DNA of 64,000 bases, from NCBI GenBank assembly GCA_021927905.1, contig BLLK01000047.1, positions 2,418,001 through 2,482,000 of the forward strand, read 5' to 3'. Under the pieces are notes generated by a model. That model was not told where the DNA came from, did no database searches, and was given only the letters and a program-made list of their open reading frames with translations. Shown piece by piece: positions 1 through 11,257 of this stretch. This DNA is from Chaetoceros tenuissimus. Its lineage: Eukaryota; Bacillariophyta; Thalassiosirophyceae; Chaetocerotales; Chaetocerotaceae. Every line of letters begins with the position of its first letter. Positions within the stretch are counted from its first letter, which is position 1. The translations under genes and the position numbers were made by a program.

Positions 1-2007
1 ATTTCTGACGCCTGGCTTCTTACACCTTTTCTCAGCTCTTCTACCAACAAATGCACAACCTTTCCATTTAGCAGACCCAACAAACTGAAATCTTCGTAAA
101 CTATCCTTCGTGCAAAGATCTGGTTTATTACAAGAAAATGGACAATGGCTTGCAATTCCCCTTATGGCACAACGTGTATTTACATTTTCACGGACCCAGC
201 TGCATGCTCTTCCTTTTCTCCAAACCCTCATTTGCAAGATACTATCACTGCAATCGTCCTCGGGATTATCAGGGCCATCAGGACTCGAAACAAAAATATT
301 GTTCAAATCGTAAATTACTTCACCTTGAAAGAGAGTCGCTACAACTTTTGCACTATCAATTTGAGACGTTGGCATTTGAAATATGTCCCTATCAAGTATA
401 GCCAAATCCGCATATTTTCCAACTTCTACAGACCCTGTCTTGTCAGCATGGTTCAAGAGCTTTGCAGGATTAAGCGTCATCATCTCGATGACAGTCTCTA
501 AGTTAGGAAGAGACCTTCCACCAGGTCTATTTAACACTGTTTTCATTTTGACTAGAGGGGAAAGGACATCAGCATCCCAATCACTGCTCAAAGTGATGCT
601 TGCCCCAGCATTGTACAGTTCCAGAGCCGGTAAAACTTTCGCAGCCCTTGATGATCCCACTACAGTACTTGCAAGGAAGTTTTGGTATGATAAGTCGACA
701 CTGCTTGGCGCTAATTGGAAGTCAGCAACAACATTGAGAGATTTGAATCTGTTGTAATCGTTTTCTGATACTAGATAGTTGTGAGTTACTCGTGCTTGTT
801 TCGTCGGATTGGCATGTTCAATAGCATCAAGAGCCAAAGTAACTGCTCGATCTCCGCATGTATGGAAAAAGAGTTGAAAACCAGAATCGCTCAAAGTTTT
901 CGAAACTCTATTTAGAGTTTCAGCATTTCCAAAGTATTCGAAACCTCTTTCCTCGCCTTGAGGTAATTCCATAGCAGGCAAATAATCTTCATGGAGCGCA
1001 GCAGTCCCCAAAGAAGGTATACCATCCACATATATCTTTACATGATCAAAACGAACAAGAGAGTCAGGATTGTTAGCCAATTTCTCTGGTAATCGTTGGC
1101 TTTCGAGGCTCTGGTCTGGATAGACATAGTACGCATTACTAGAACGAACCGTTAAAATTCCATCGGCTTCTGCTCTGGTCCAAGCTTCTGTTTGTGCTTG
1201 TCGCCAAAATCCTCCTGCATCACTCACGGTAGTTATGCCATTTTGTTTCAATTGGACAAGAGCATTCTTTAGACTTTTATATGCTTTCTCCTTGTTTACC
1301 CGAGAAGAAACAGGAAAAGCTGCATCTCTGAATTTCTGTTGTGCATTCTCGAGGACTATACCTGTATGACTGTTGTAGTAATCACGAATAAGTTTTCCAC
1401 CAGGCGGGTCAGTTGCCATATTTAAGTATCCAACAAGTTCGTATGCTTTGGAATTTGCCAAAGCACCATGTCCGAGGCTATCCAAAATCACCACTGGTGT
1501 ATTAGGAAAGTGATTGTCAAGCACTGATAATGGGGTTTGTTGACAGAAATTGTAGAACATGTCTTCCATGAGAATTCCTACATCAATTCCTGCAGCAACA
1601 ATCCAACCTTGGTCACCAAAAGAGCCTCCATTCGCACAGTTGCGTATGACTCTGGGGATATTGGCTAGAGTTGTTGCCTCAGGAACATAGCACATGTCGG
1701 CATAAATACCAGCTTCAACTGCATGAATATGAGAATCTTGAAATCCTGGTAATATTAATTTTCCATTCAAGTCGGTGTAATCCATCTCCCCATTCATCTG
1801 ATTTACATAGTTTCTAACTTCTGCATCGGATCCAACTGCTACAATGACACCATTCTCGTCTATTGCGATTGCCTCGGCCTGAGGTTTTGACTTATCTACG
1901 GTATGTACCTTGGTATTACCTAGTACAAAGTACTTGTCTGCCCAAGCATTTCCAAGGAGATGCATTAGAACAATAACTGGGCTTAATACTATAGCTTTAT
2001 TCATCAT
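1..2007 (-). CDS. Secreted YtcJ-type amidohydrolase with Cys-rich C-terminal repeats (partial)
   Basis: The frame stays open from the ATG at 2007 to the left edge (669 codons), so the C-terminus is missing. The first ~23 residues are a hydrophobic signal peptide ending in NAWA. The metal-binding HxH lies at residues 93 and 95 within LPGFQDSHIH; further on come FFHTCGDRAV, LSSDWDADVLSP and GKYADLAILDRD, the usual order of landmarks in the YtcJ/amidohydrolase-3 family (metal-dependent C-N hydrolases, substrate unknown). The catalytic part ends near residue 565. From Cys586 follow repeats of the form C..WV...RC...G....CP.SC; the second repeat is cut by the edge. The family is normally ~530-560 aa without this tail. 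A second ATG directly follows the first. Family assignment is strong; substrate and location (secretory pathway) are inferred. Confidence 0.88.
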   Translation of the reverse strand, partial: MMNKAIVLSPVIVLMHLLGNAWADKYFVLGNTKVHTVDKSKPQAEAIAIDENGVIVAVGSDAEVRNYVNQMNGEMDYTDLNGKLILPGFQDSHIHAVEAGIYADMCYVPEATTLANIPRVIRNCANGGSFGDQGWIVAAGIDVGILMEDMFYNFCQQTPLSVLDNHFPNTPVVILDSLGHGALANSKAYELVGYLNMATDPPGGKLIRDYYNSHTGIVLENAQQKFRDAAFPVSSRVNKEKAYKSLKNALVQLKQNGITTVSDAGGFWRQAQTEAWTRAEADGILTVRSSNAYYVYPDQSLESQRLPEKLANNPDSLVRFDHVKIYVDGIPSLGTAALHEDYLPAMELPQGEERGFEYFGNAETLNRVSKTLSDSGFQLFFHTCGDRAVTLALDAIEHANPTKQARVTHNYLVSENDYNRFKSLNVVADFQLAPSSVDLSYQNFLASTVVGSSRAAKVLPALELYNAGASITLSSDWDADVLSPLVKMKTVLNRPGGRSLPNLETVIEMMTLNPAKLLNHADKTGSVEVGKYADLAILDRDIFQMPTSQIDSAKVVATLFQGEVIYDLNNIFVSSPDGPDNPEDDCSDSILQMRVWRKGRACSWVRENVNTRCAIRGIASHCPFSCNKPDLCTKDSLRRFQFVGSAKWKGCAFVGRRAEKRCKKPGVRN

Positions 2008-2246
2008 TAATTCTGTGGACTACTTGAATGAAAGAGAAAAGATAAAACAAACTACAAAATGTGGTTGGATGATCGTGTGTGGGGGTTCTCATTCGACACA
2101 CGATTGAAGGAAGAACTTTTTTCTCCGCTGACTATTTATATTTTTCAAGCATCTTTTTACTTTTCTCGACCTAAATCAATCGTTTTTGACAAACATCAGC
2201 ACGGTTTAATGAATCTTTCTTTTTGCTACAACTTTCTCCTCGTTTC

Positions 2247-2927
2247 TTATGGAATTTTGTCACCAAGCACATCTTTCAAAGTAACCTCTAAAACTTCTTG
2301 TCCTTCAGTGGCCACTTTGATGAACCCTTTTGATTCCTCTGCATTCACATTTTTCATGAATTGCTCAATATCCCAACCTTTCCCATCCTCGTTATCAGAA
2401 AAATACCCTAATCTATCAGCAATTAGATGTAAATTTTCGCATTTTGGGCATCTAACCAAAACTACACCATTTTTATAAGCTTGTTCAGTGAATCTCTTAG
2501 CTGATCTAGTTTCACATACGTTGCACGTGAATAAAATTGCAAGCTTTCGGGAGCCACCTTTACTTGTGCCAGGTATATCTTGTAGGTTAATAGATGAATT
2601 AGTGGTTGCTATTACCTCATCTTCATTTGCAGCTTTCATAGCTAAACTCATATCTTCTTGTGACAATTCCGACAATGGCTTCGTTTGATTATCTAATATG
2701 TCATCTTCGCTGCTAGAGGTTGCTTTTGATGTAAAATTTCTGCTCATTGTTAGTGAATCAGATCTACCCATTGCAATTGGAAGCAGTCGTGGTGTAGTAT
2801 AGTTTGCCCTTTGACATGTTATGCTTTCTATTTTTCTAGCGGTACAAGCACATGATTTTAAACTATTGAAATTTTTCAAGCATCTACCACCATTGCTCGA
2901 AAACGAAGACCATATCCGTGCTCTCAT
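2247..2927 (-). CDS. DNL-type zinc finger protein (Zim17/HEP1/DNLZ-like)
   Basis: A 226-aa protein, taking the first in-frame ATG (2927). The zf-DNL domain occupies about residues 128-178, with paired cysteines at 135/138 (FTCNVCETRS) and 160/163 (VRCPKCENLHLIADRLGYF), the family's hallmark. Known members keep mitochondrial or plastid Hsp70 soluble and so support protein import. The N-terminus (MRARIWSSFSSNGG) is basic and rich in Ser, like a mitochondrial presequence; a plastid form cannot be excluded. It is divergent to the PPR gene at 3230. Confidence 0.9.
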   Translation of the reverse strand: MRARIWSSFSSNGGRCLKNFNSLKSCACTARKIESITCQRANYTTPRLLPIAMGRSDSLTMSRNFTSKATSSSEDDILDNQTKPLSELSQEDMSLAMKAANEDEVIATTNSSINLQDIPGTSKGGSRKLAILFTCNVCETRSAKRFTEQAYKNGVVLVRCPKCENLHLIADRLGYFSDNEDGKGWDIEQFMKNVNAEESKGFIKVATEGQEVLEVTLKDVLGDKIP

Positions 2928-3229
2928 AGTTGCCAAAACTTTTCTATAAATATCTGATGACCCAGTGTATTCTCTGTATTATGATGCAATAAGTACAGAG
3001 TCAAGTCCTTCGAAACTTTTCTTTTCTTTTCCACACTCATCTTTCTCTCCGAAAAATGAGACTTGTCGGGTTGGGATGTCCCCTGACCACTAAAATGTAC
3101 TCGTGCAGTACCAGTGTTACCTATGATGTGAGAAAACCACACTCAACATTGTGATTTGATTGCAAATAAATCAAAAGATAGCATACCTTGTTGTAAAGAC
3201 AGAAACAGCATTTATAGACTATAGCAGCA
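2928..3229. other. Divergent intergenic region
   Basis: About 300 bp between the head-to-head zf-DNL and PPR genes, presumably holding both promoters. A short minus-strand open frame here has no recognisable content. No motif could be assigned. Confidence 0.4.
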
Positions 3230-5351
3230 ATGGCGTCCTTAACACGCTCCTCTTTTCGGCAGTTAGTGCGCAGCAAGACTTCAAAGCCATCATCAACATT
3301 GTTCTTTTCTACAACATCTGATGAAATTAATGATACTAGGAAATTTAGTACCATTCCGCAATCAATGCAGCAAAAGACAGAATTACGAATGTGCATATCG
3401 AAAACTAATACAGATGAATTAAAAAGAAGAGCTTCAAAGCAGTTGGTGAACGCTCTAGAAAATATCATAGATGTTCAAAAGTCTTTGGGGGTCAGTGATG
3501 GCAAAACCGTCTTCACACAAACAGATTCTGATAGGGAACAAGAAATTGAAGCTTTCTTGAAAGATTTCACCCACGCTGTTCGGAATCTGCAGACTTCAGA
3601 GGCCCTGAAAACTTTTTACTCTACGCCTCATTCAATCTTAAGTGGTGAAATTGGGATCCAAAACAATTTGTTGTATTATCAAGGATTACTACGCTTAGTA
3701 CAGGAGTTACGTGTAAAGAAGATTGCGTCTGTAGTAGATGTATATGAAGCATCAGAATTAGTTTATGCTAATTGCATGAATTCCTCAAATGAAGGAGAAA
3801 ATAAAAAAATAGATTCATTGCGCAAAAGCATTTTACATCGAGTATTGTTCGCATTGTCAAGGTCAGGTTCGAATTTACCTTATCAGAGACTTGTCAACAC
3901 AATTGAAGACCTGAGCAGTACAATTGAATGCATGACTGAGATAGATGATCAATTATTTTTATATGCGGAACTTATGAAAGAACTCTTGCACAAAAATATT
4001 TCCAAGATTGTGAGGAGATCGATTCATTTAAAGAGTGTTGAAAAGGATATTTGGCAATCTGCAATCACCATGATTAGAATGACGGATCGAGCGTATTTCG
4101 AGGAGAATCCAAGGATCTTCAATTATTTTATTTCGTTGTTGGAAAAATCAACCTTCACCATCCAAAAAGATTTACCATTTGCGGAATTGATGAAGAGCCT
4201 TGTAGACAAAGGTAAGTGAGATGCAGATAATTTGAGTTTGATGGAATCTTAAACACATTCTTACTGAATTTTGTGTAAAAGGAGCGCAACCACCACCAGA
4301 AGTAGTATTGAATATTGTCCAATTTTCCTTTCCTTATAATGATATCACCAATGCACGATACATTGTCCGTTCATTGAACAAACTGCAAAATAACAAAGAT
4401 AGTGATATGCCTGATTATATCATCGATGTAGGAAATCTGGAAAGCATTGCTTATCCTTTGAGTAGAAAGGGAATGTCAAGAGAATTAATGGATTTATGGT
4501 CCTATATACAAACAATTCAGGCATCGGGCTATCCACACTACCAAGCCACTGAAGGCTTCTTGGAGAGTCTTGCACGTTCTTTTGTTGCAAGTAGACGACA
4601 AGAAGACGAATTGTTATTTGGTGTCCTCGCGACTATGGAAGAGCAAGGAATGAAACCATCATATATTTTCATTAAAGGACTTGCTCAATCTCTAAGGACC
4701 AAGTCTACTATTGCGCGACTGGACAAAGGTCGCCACATTCTTTTCAACAGTCTCCATGAAAATTCAAATCCTGATGGTTCTCCATCTTTGGTCTCACCAT
4801 GTTCCACATCTCTCAATACATTACTTGCTGGATATGCAGATCTTGGTTTATCAGACAAGGCGTTTCAACTTCTCGACAGTTTTGAACAATTAGGATGCGA
4901 ACCTGACGCAAATACTTACGCATTTTTGGTTCAATCAATCTGCAGGAATTTGACAACATCTCTACCGGTAGCATATGTTTCGAATGATATGAATAGATTT
5001 ATAAGTGAACAAGAAGAATTGGCAGATTATGTCATAAATGAGACAATAAGGAAAGGTTTCCACAATCACAAGCATTTGATCGATGCTTACGTCAAGGTCT
5101 TGTGTGCCACTAACAATCTTGAAAAGGCTAGGGAATTTTTGTCTATGCAAGTTGTAGAGGCAAATGAAATGGGAGACATACCGTCTACTTCGTTGGATAC
5201 GATATCAACACTTGCATTGGAACATGCTCTTCGTGGAAATTTTGAGGGTTTGGAAGAAGTATCACAACTATGTACATCTTCTGGATACAGTGGTCTTCCA
5301 AGTGGTATCCATAGTCGCATACAACGAATCAAAGGGCGCTATTCGTCATAG
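3230..5351 (+). CDS. Pentatricopeptide repeat (PPR) organelle RNA-binding protein
   Basis: Two exons, 3230-4211 and 4282-5351, joined over a 70-nt intron (GTAAGT to AG); the join keeps frame and gives 683 aa. The N-terminus (MASLTRSSFRQLVRSKTS) is basic and Ser/Thr-rich, as for mitochondrial import. The C-terminal half holds PPR helical hairpins, for example SLNTLLAGYADLGLSDKAFQ followed by a unit ending LGCEPDANTYAFLV, and later HLIDAYVKVLCATNNLEKAR. PPR proteins bind organellar RNA for processing, editing or translation; the target is unknown. The first half is helical but diverged. Convergent with the next gene. Confidence 0.8.
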
Positions 5352-5507
5352 TCTTAGTTATGAAGTGACTTGTCGTAAAACTAAAAGTTCACAGTCTGGC
5401 TAGCTAGCACCACTTTTCATCCATTGTCTGCACTTTCTCTCTAGTACTTGTACATTCTGAAGATTTTGATGAAAGTCAGAATTTCTTATCATACAATAAC
5501 TAGGTTC

Positions 5508-6308
5508 TTAGTTTAGCTCGAAAGCCTCAAATGTTTTTCCATCTGCGTTAGCTGCAGAGCTGAGTGATGGGTCAATTGCTGCAAACACTTTTCTCTCGGT
5601 GTTGGAAGCTGAAAGGGCCTTTACTGTCAAGTCAGCAACATCTTCTCTATGAATACTTCCGATTCCCATCTTGTCTGCAGTCAAAATAGCATTTCCAGTC
5701 ATTGGTTCGGAAATAAGTCCACCAGGACGAATGATAGTCCAGTTCATATTAGTGTAGTATTTGATGAGTACATTCTCTGCCTTCGTCTTTGCCGCAAGTA
5801 CATCCTTCAAGGTCTCGAACACATTTGGAGGAGCAGCATCTTTGGAATCTCCGCATCCAACACTAGTTACAAGAACTACACGAGTACATCCCAAAATTCC
5901 AGCAGCTTCGATTACATTATTGTTTCCAGTGTAGTCAACGAACTTATCGTCTCCTACACTTCCTCCAAGAGTAGTGATTGCAGCATCACATCCATCAATT
6001 GCACCTTCAACAGTTTTGTAATCGAAAGCATCTCCTTGTACAACAGTTACTCCATCAATTGCTGATAGTTCGTCAGTAGCTTCTTGAGAACGTACAAGAG
6101 CTACAACCTCTGATCCGTCTTCAATAAGTTTGTCAATACAAGAACGTCCAACTCCCTTAGATCCTCCTGCAACAAAAACCTTCTTGTACTTTGCATCAAG
6201 TGCAGTTGAGGAAAAAGATTGTGCGAGAGCAGAGCGCTGTGCAATGTTTGTGGATGGAGCAAATGCTGCTGCGGTGCTCAAAATGGCGGAGAAGAAAAAA
6301 AGCTTCAT
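5508..6308 (-). CDS. Plastid-targeted NAD(P)-binding (atypical SDR/NmrA-like) protein
   Basis: A 266-aa single-exon protein. The first ~15 residues are a signal peptide followed by AAAFAPST, the AFAP-type motif of diatom plastid preproteins, then a Ser/Thr/Ala-rich transit region. The mature part starts with a Rossmann fold: KVFVAGGSKGVGR at residues 43-55 matches the GxxGxxG nucleotide loop. DGCDAAITTLGGSVGDD and WTIIRPGGLI are typical of the NAD(P)-binding 'atypical SDR' group (plant homologues act in chlorophyll or plastid metabolism, or are of unknown role). No YxxxK catalytic pair is evident, so dehydrogenase activity is uncertain. Confidence 0.85.
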   Translation of the reverse strand: MKLFFFSAILSTAAAFAPSTNIAQRSALAQSFSSTALDAKYKKVFVAGGSKGVGRSCIDKLIEDGSEVVALVRSQEATDELSAIDGVTVVQGDAFDYKTVEGAIDGCDAAITTLGGSVGDDKFVDYTGNNNVIEAAGILGCTRVVLVTSVGCGDSKDAAPPNVFETLKDVLAAKTKAENVLIKYYTNMNWTIIRPGGLISEPMTGNAILTADKMGIGSIHREDVADLTVKALSASNTERKVFAAIDPSLSSAANADGKTFEAFELN

Positions 6309-6747
6309 ATTTTATTACTTGTATTGGATATTTATGGAGTTGAATTGTTTGAGTTTCAAGAAAAAGCAATCTGCTATCGGATGGAAACGGAACCAAGTTG
6401 ATGTTTCTGGCTTGCGATCCAAGGCTGAGAAAAATGGAGGGAACGTACGTCATCGGTAAAGGGTTCAATACCTGTTTTATGAAGATTTCCAAACCAATAC
6501 ATCAAAAAATCAGAATCGAATCCGCAAGATAAGAGGCTGAGGTGATGATCTAGTACTACATATATGAATGAATCAAGAAAAATGCGAATATTGGATGATG
6601 TAAATGTGCAGTCGTTTTAGTGTTTGCTATTACAAATAAGGATTCGATGATCCCTACTAAGGTTCTAAATTCTAAACTGAATGCATTGCTTCTAGTCGTT
6701 AGTACGTAGTTTCATTACCCCTTCGATTCATATCCTAAACAATAAAA
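6309..6747. other. Intergenic region
   Basis: About 440 bp upstream of the SDR-like gene and downstream of PGR5, both on the minus strand. It presumably carries the SDR gene promoter and the PGR5 3' end. No further gene seen. Confidence 0.4.
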
Positions 6748-7337
6748 TTAAACAAGGAATCCCAAGGTGTCTCCATTAGTCTTTGCCTCCTTAATAAGCT
6801 ATTATGACAAAAGTAAGTTATTAGTTTGACAATGTTCCAATATTTACATAAATAATATGGGGTATGCAACTTACCTTGGTTCTAAGGTGGTATGCTCCAG
6901 CCCACATTGTGAAGTCACCAATAACCTGACTGTGTAAACTGATTCCCTTTCCTCGAAGTTTATTCAACTTTGGTTCTCCAAGAACAATCTTTGCGATGTA
7001 TACAGCAGGAGAGAAGATACCGAATTTTGCCTTCTTTCCTCCCATCATCTGCATATCTCCTCTCTTTGGTGCAGCGGTAGATGGAGCTACAGTACATCTT
7101 TGTGCAGCAGTGAAGCTAGATCCTTTAAAGAAGAAAGATTGCATTACTTGTTAGAAAGCTGTACTAAAAAGAAGATCTTGGAATTCTTGTTGACCAGGAC
7201 GAAGGTGATTTTTAGGTCTGTATCTTTCTGTATCCATTTCTTTACATTTACTCACCTCCGTTGATTGCTCCAACAGAGAATGCATTAGCAACAGATGCTA
7301 CAATAGCAAGAAGCATGAAAATAGAGATTCCCTTCAT
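6748..7337 (-). CDS. PGR5: PGR5, cyclic electron flow protein (plastid)
   Basis: Three exons: 7337-7256, 7122-6875 and 6798-6748; all junctions are GT-AG and the joined frame gives 126 aa. Exon 1 encodes a signal peptide ending ANA/FS, a plastid bipartite cleavage site. The mature part carries KLNKLRGKGISLHSQVIGDF and, from the last exon, LIKEAKTNGDTLGFLV, which match the conserved core and C-terminus of PGR5. PGR5 is needed for antimycin-sensitive cyclic electron flow around photosystem I, normally with PGRL1, at the thylakoid. Without splicing the last 16 residues would be missed. Divergent with a second plastid-targeted gene at 7684. Confidence 0.93.
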
Positions 7338-7683
7338 TTTGATTCGTTACCTCGTTGTCTAATGGTAATTATTTGATGAGAGTAGAGGAATAGTTCGTCT
7401 TTCATCGTTGCTTTTTGTTTCTGTTAAAAAAGGTACGTATTGCAGTACTGTCATGTACGTAGGAGATGTACCACGGCGACAAAGCCATTCAGATGAAAAT
7501 ATTTCAAAAATCGAGGCAAACCACGTCATCAATTTCGAGCAATAGGTTATTGATAGAAGAAAGAAGTTGAAGCAGCGGACACAGTGCGAAAGGATAGATT
7601 GAAAATGAAACTATGAAAGAACAACATTGTCAAACAGTTGCAACTGCATATATATATATATATATATATCTGCTACAATAAAA
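7338..7683. promoter_or_regulatory. Shared divergent promoter region, with (AT)11 microsatellite
   Basis: 346 bp between PGR5 (minus) and the small plastid protein gene (plus). It ends with an alternating AT tract at 7648-7669, only about 15 bp before the plus-strand ATG and so probably in its 5' leader. No known light-response element could be identified. Confidence 0.4.
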
Positions 7684-8203
7684 ATGAAGGCTGCTGCAAT
7701 ACTATCAATTGCTTCATTGATGTGTGTGGACGCTTTCGCTCCAGCAAACCCACAAAGAATACAAATTACTACTCAACTCAACTTTGGAATACCAACTTTT
7801 GGTGGAAATAAGGGCGACGAAGAAAGTAAACCGGATTTTCAAGGGGACAAACCAGAGAAGAAGATTGGAATGAGTGGACTTGTTCAATTAATTACTGCAG
7901 GAATGGGAAGTCCTTTCCTCGGTGATTTCGAAGGAGTAGATGAGGAGACTGGGAAAATGATGTTCAGTTTAGAGGCAAACAACCTAGTTGATGAGGTGAG
8001 GATATTTTGTTTACATGTAGAACATCTTTTTTAAAATGCCTTCTCTCACAAAAAATTATATCTTGATGTTGCTTTATTCTCACGAGTAGAACGGCCAATC
8101 GAAGCAGACTTCTATGCCATACTTTGAGAGTGGTTGGGTAGATGAAGAAGATCTGAAAAAGGAAGAAGAAAGAAAGTCAAAAGGAGGATTTAAGTTCTGG
8201 TAA
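7684..8203 (+). CDS. Small plastid-targeted protein of unknown function
   Basis: Two exons, 7684-7995 and 8090-8203, with a GTGAGG...TAG intron; the joined frame gives 141 aa. The ATG at 7684 is chosen because it opens a signal peptide (MKAAAILSIASLMCVDAFAP) ending in an AFAP motif; the longer frame upstream runs through the AT repeat. The mature protein has a short Gly/Phe-rich start (FGIPTFGG), a helical middle and a charged C-terminus ending GGFKFW. I do not recognise the family. The head-to-head position with PGR5 and the plastid leader suggest a thylakoid or stroma role. Confidence 0.75.
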
Positions 8204-8834
8204 ACATATGTAATGTGCTTTATCATTAGCTAGAGGATACTGACACAAATAGGAGATAGGAATATTTGTCTAATTCACATTCACTTGAGTGAAACTGAGA
8301 TACAATAGAAGAAAATTGAAAAGACATGTAAATAGTTTGAAAATAATTCTGATACAATAGAAATAATTTTTTACAAAAGTCTATACTTTTTGGAAGAAGA
8401 TTGATATCCTTCTATATTCTCGTTATTTTGAAGATGATTCTTCATAGACACTGGAAAGACTCCGTCTGAATTAAGAGTTAGAGAAAGCTTGAATGGTAAA
8501 TATTAGGTAGACATGAAAATGAAATGAATTTTTTCTTACTTTAGTTTCCTTCGCATTCCATCTCAAGCATATTGTTTCTCGTAGAGAATGTTTGAACTGT
8601 GAGTACTTCTTTGGATCAAAATGTGAGCAAACGTGTTGAGGTTACAATATAGACGTTATACATATAATTATTTTCGCGCAATTTTTTCGAGGCGTTTCCA
8701 GACCATCGGATCACGAAGAATAGAAGAGAAAGAAACAATGATGCAGCAATGCAATTTGCAATTCAAATACACATCATTCTTTGCGATATACTTACATGTT
8801 GAAGAAAGACTGTGTCTTTTAATACATTAAAGAA
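8204..8834. other. Intergenic region with a doubtful minus-strand spliced frame
   Basis: About 630 bp. On the minus strand two short open blocks (around 8600-8540 and 8490-8373) can be joined by a GT-AG pair into ~50 codons ending in a TAA, but no convincing start exon was found. It may be a gene remnant or chance. Confidence 0.25.
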
Positions 8835-11160
8835 ATGAATTCTATTCTTCGTCTTTTACCTTCTAGTAGAGGGCTCAAAGTAGCTCCATTGCAGAAGCAT
8901 TTTTCCTTGAATCCGTCATTGAAGTCATGTCGAGGAGTTGTTGGAGATGCATCCAGATTTTTCAGTAGTGATGCGACAAAACATCGCAACATTGGAATCA
9001 GTGCACATATCGACAGGTAAGAAATAAAAGGCATAGATATACTTTCGAGATATGTATTTGGTTTGTACGCTATACCACTCACATATGACCAAATTTAGTG
9101 GTAAAACTACTTTGACAGAACGCATCCTTTTTTACACTGGACGAATTAACTCCATTCATGATGTGCGAGGAAAAGATGGTGTTGGAGCAAAGATGGATTC
9201 CATGGACCTTGAACGTGAGAAGGGTATTACTATTCAATCTGCTGCAACATTTTGTCAATGGAAAGACGCTCATGTTAATATTATCGATACACCTGGTCAC
9301 GTTGATTTCACAATTGAAGTTGAGCGTGCTCTTCGTGTACTTGATGGGGGAGTTTTGGTTCTATGTGGAGTGAGTGGAGTACAGTCACAGAGTCTTACAG
9401 TTGATAGACAAATGAAAAGATACAATGTTCCAAGAGTTGCGTTTGTGAATAAACTAGATAGAACAGGGTCAAATCCTTGGAAGGTTATTGGTGACTTGAG
9501 AGACCAATTGAAATTGAATGCTGCTGCTGTACAGATTCCAATCGGATTAGAAGGGGAACACGAGGGAGTTATCGACTTGATTGAAGAAAAATGCCTCCGT
9601 TTCACTGGAGAGAAGGGAGAGGTGATTGAAGAAAGTACCGATATTCCAGCTGATCTTCAAGACTTGTTCGAGGAGAAGAAGGAAGAGCTTATTGAAAAGC
9701 TAGCTGATGCAGATGATGATATTGCTGAATTGTTTTTGATGGAAGAGACACCAAGTGTGCAAGAAATCAAGGATGCGATCAGAAGGCAAACTGTGGCTTG
9801 TAATTTTGTTCCAGTTTTCATGGGATCTGCATTTAAGAATAAGGGAGTACAAGCATTGCTTGATGGTGTTGTAGACTATCTTCCAGAACCTATCGAGAAG
9901 GAGAATTTTGCACTTGATAGAACCAAGGGAGAAGAGCAAGTGAAGGTTTCTGGAAAATCTGAGGACCCATTACTTGCCCTTGCTTTCAAGCTTGAAGAGA
10001 CACCTTTCGGACAATTGACATACATGAGAGTTTATCAAGGAATGCTCAAGAAAGGAAATCAAATTGTTAACGTGAACGATGGAAAGAAAACCAAACTTGC
10101 TCGTATGGTGAGAATGCATTCTGATGATATGGAAGAAATCGATCAAGCTGGAGCTGGTGAGGTAGTTGCAATGTTCGGAATTGATTGTAGATCCATGGAT
10201 ACCTTCAGTGATGGTGGCATGAACTTGGCAATGAGTAGTATGTTTGTTCCAGAGCCAGTTATGAGTCTTGCAATCAAGCCAAAAGAGTCCAAGATGCAAA
10301 CAAATTTTGCAAAAGCATTAAATAAATTTACAAAGGAAGATCCTACTTTACGTGTCAAGGTTGATGATCAAACGAAGGAAACCATCATTAGTGGAATGGG
10401 AGAATTACATCTTGAAGTATACATTGAGAGAATGAAGCGTGAATACAAGGTAGATATTATTTCCGGACAACCAAATGTGAACTACAAGGAGACTATCAGC
10501 CAAAAGCAAGAGTTCGACTATCTTCACAAGAAGCAAACAGGAGGTTCAGGTCAATATGCTAAGGTCATTGGTTATATCGAACCTTTGGATCCTGAGGAGC
10601 AAAAAGCACTTGGAAAGCCAAATGACTTCGTTAACGAATGTATTGGAACTAATATTCCACCTGAGTATTACTCCAGTTGTGAGAAGGGAACTAATGACGC
10701 TATGACAGAAGGTTCCTTGGTTGGAAGTGAGGTAGAGGGAGTTCGTGTTGTTCTACAAGACGGGGCTAGTCATGCAGTTGATTCTTCTGATCAAGCATTC
10801 CGCACATGTATGGCAAACGCAATTAGATCAGCTATGAAACAAGCAAGACCAAGTATTCTTGAGCCAGTTATGAGAGTAGAAATTGATTGTCCAGCAGAAT
10901 TTCAAGGAACTGTTGTTGCTGGAGTGAATCGTCGTATGGGACTTATCCAAAGCAGTGATATGAACGATGATGGAAGTGGAGTCAAGGTATTGGCAGAAGT
11001 TCCATTAGCGAATATGTTCGGATACTCTACAGAGCTTAGAAGCAACACTCAAGGAAAGGGAGAGTTCACAATGGAATATCACACACATGTTTCCGTTCCA
11101 AAGAATGTACAAGATGAACTTGAGAAGAAGTACAAGGAAGAAAGAGCAAATTCTGACTAA
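8835..11160 (+). CDS. GFM1: Mitochondrial elongation factor G1
   Basis: Exons 8835-9016 and 9099-11160 join at AG|T inside the P-loop codon series to give 747 aa, the usual length for mitochondrial EF-G1. The N-terminal ~45 residues are a presequence ([10 protein letters not shown]...RFFSS). The GTPase domain shows AHIDSGKT (57-64), [15 protein letters not shown] (switch/G2), DTPGHVDF (G3) and NKLDR (G4); domains II-V follow with [11 protein letters not shown] and a C-terminal [20 protein letters not shown] block. It translocates the ribosome during mitochondrial translation. A plastid EF-G would carry a signal peptide, which is absent here. Confidence 0.96.
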
Positions 11161-11257
11161 ATAGTAAGCATCTTCTATAATATCTAATGTGAGATTTCTG
11201 TTGTTTTAGTAGATGCTAGTGATTCAATTTAATTTATTTCATTAACCATCAAAATAT

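Noticed and set aside
2924-3142. Short minus-strand reading frame upstream of the DNL zinc-finger gene
   Set aside because: No recognisable domain, no start context, and it lies in the divergent promoter region.
7627-7683. Upstream start of the small plastid protein (MSNSCNCIYIYIYIS)
   Set aside because: It translates an AT microsatellite, and it would bury the signal peptide that begins at 7684.
8373-8600. A complete small spliced gene on the minus strand
   Set aside because: Two blocks can be joined, but no start codon or upstream exon with proper borders was found.
9297-10358. Several open frames on the minus strand opposite the EF-G gene
   Set aside because: They are shadows of a strongly conserved coding sequence and encode nothing recognisable.
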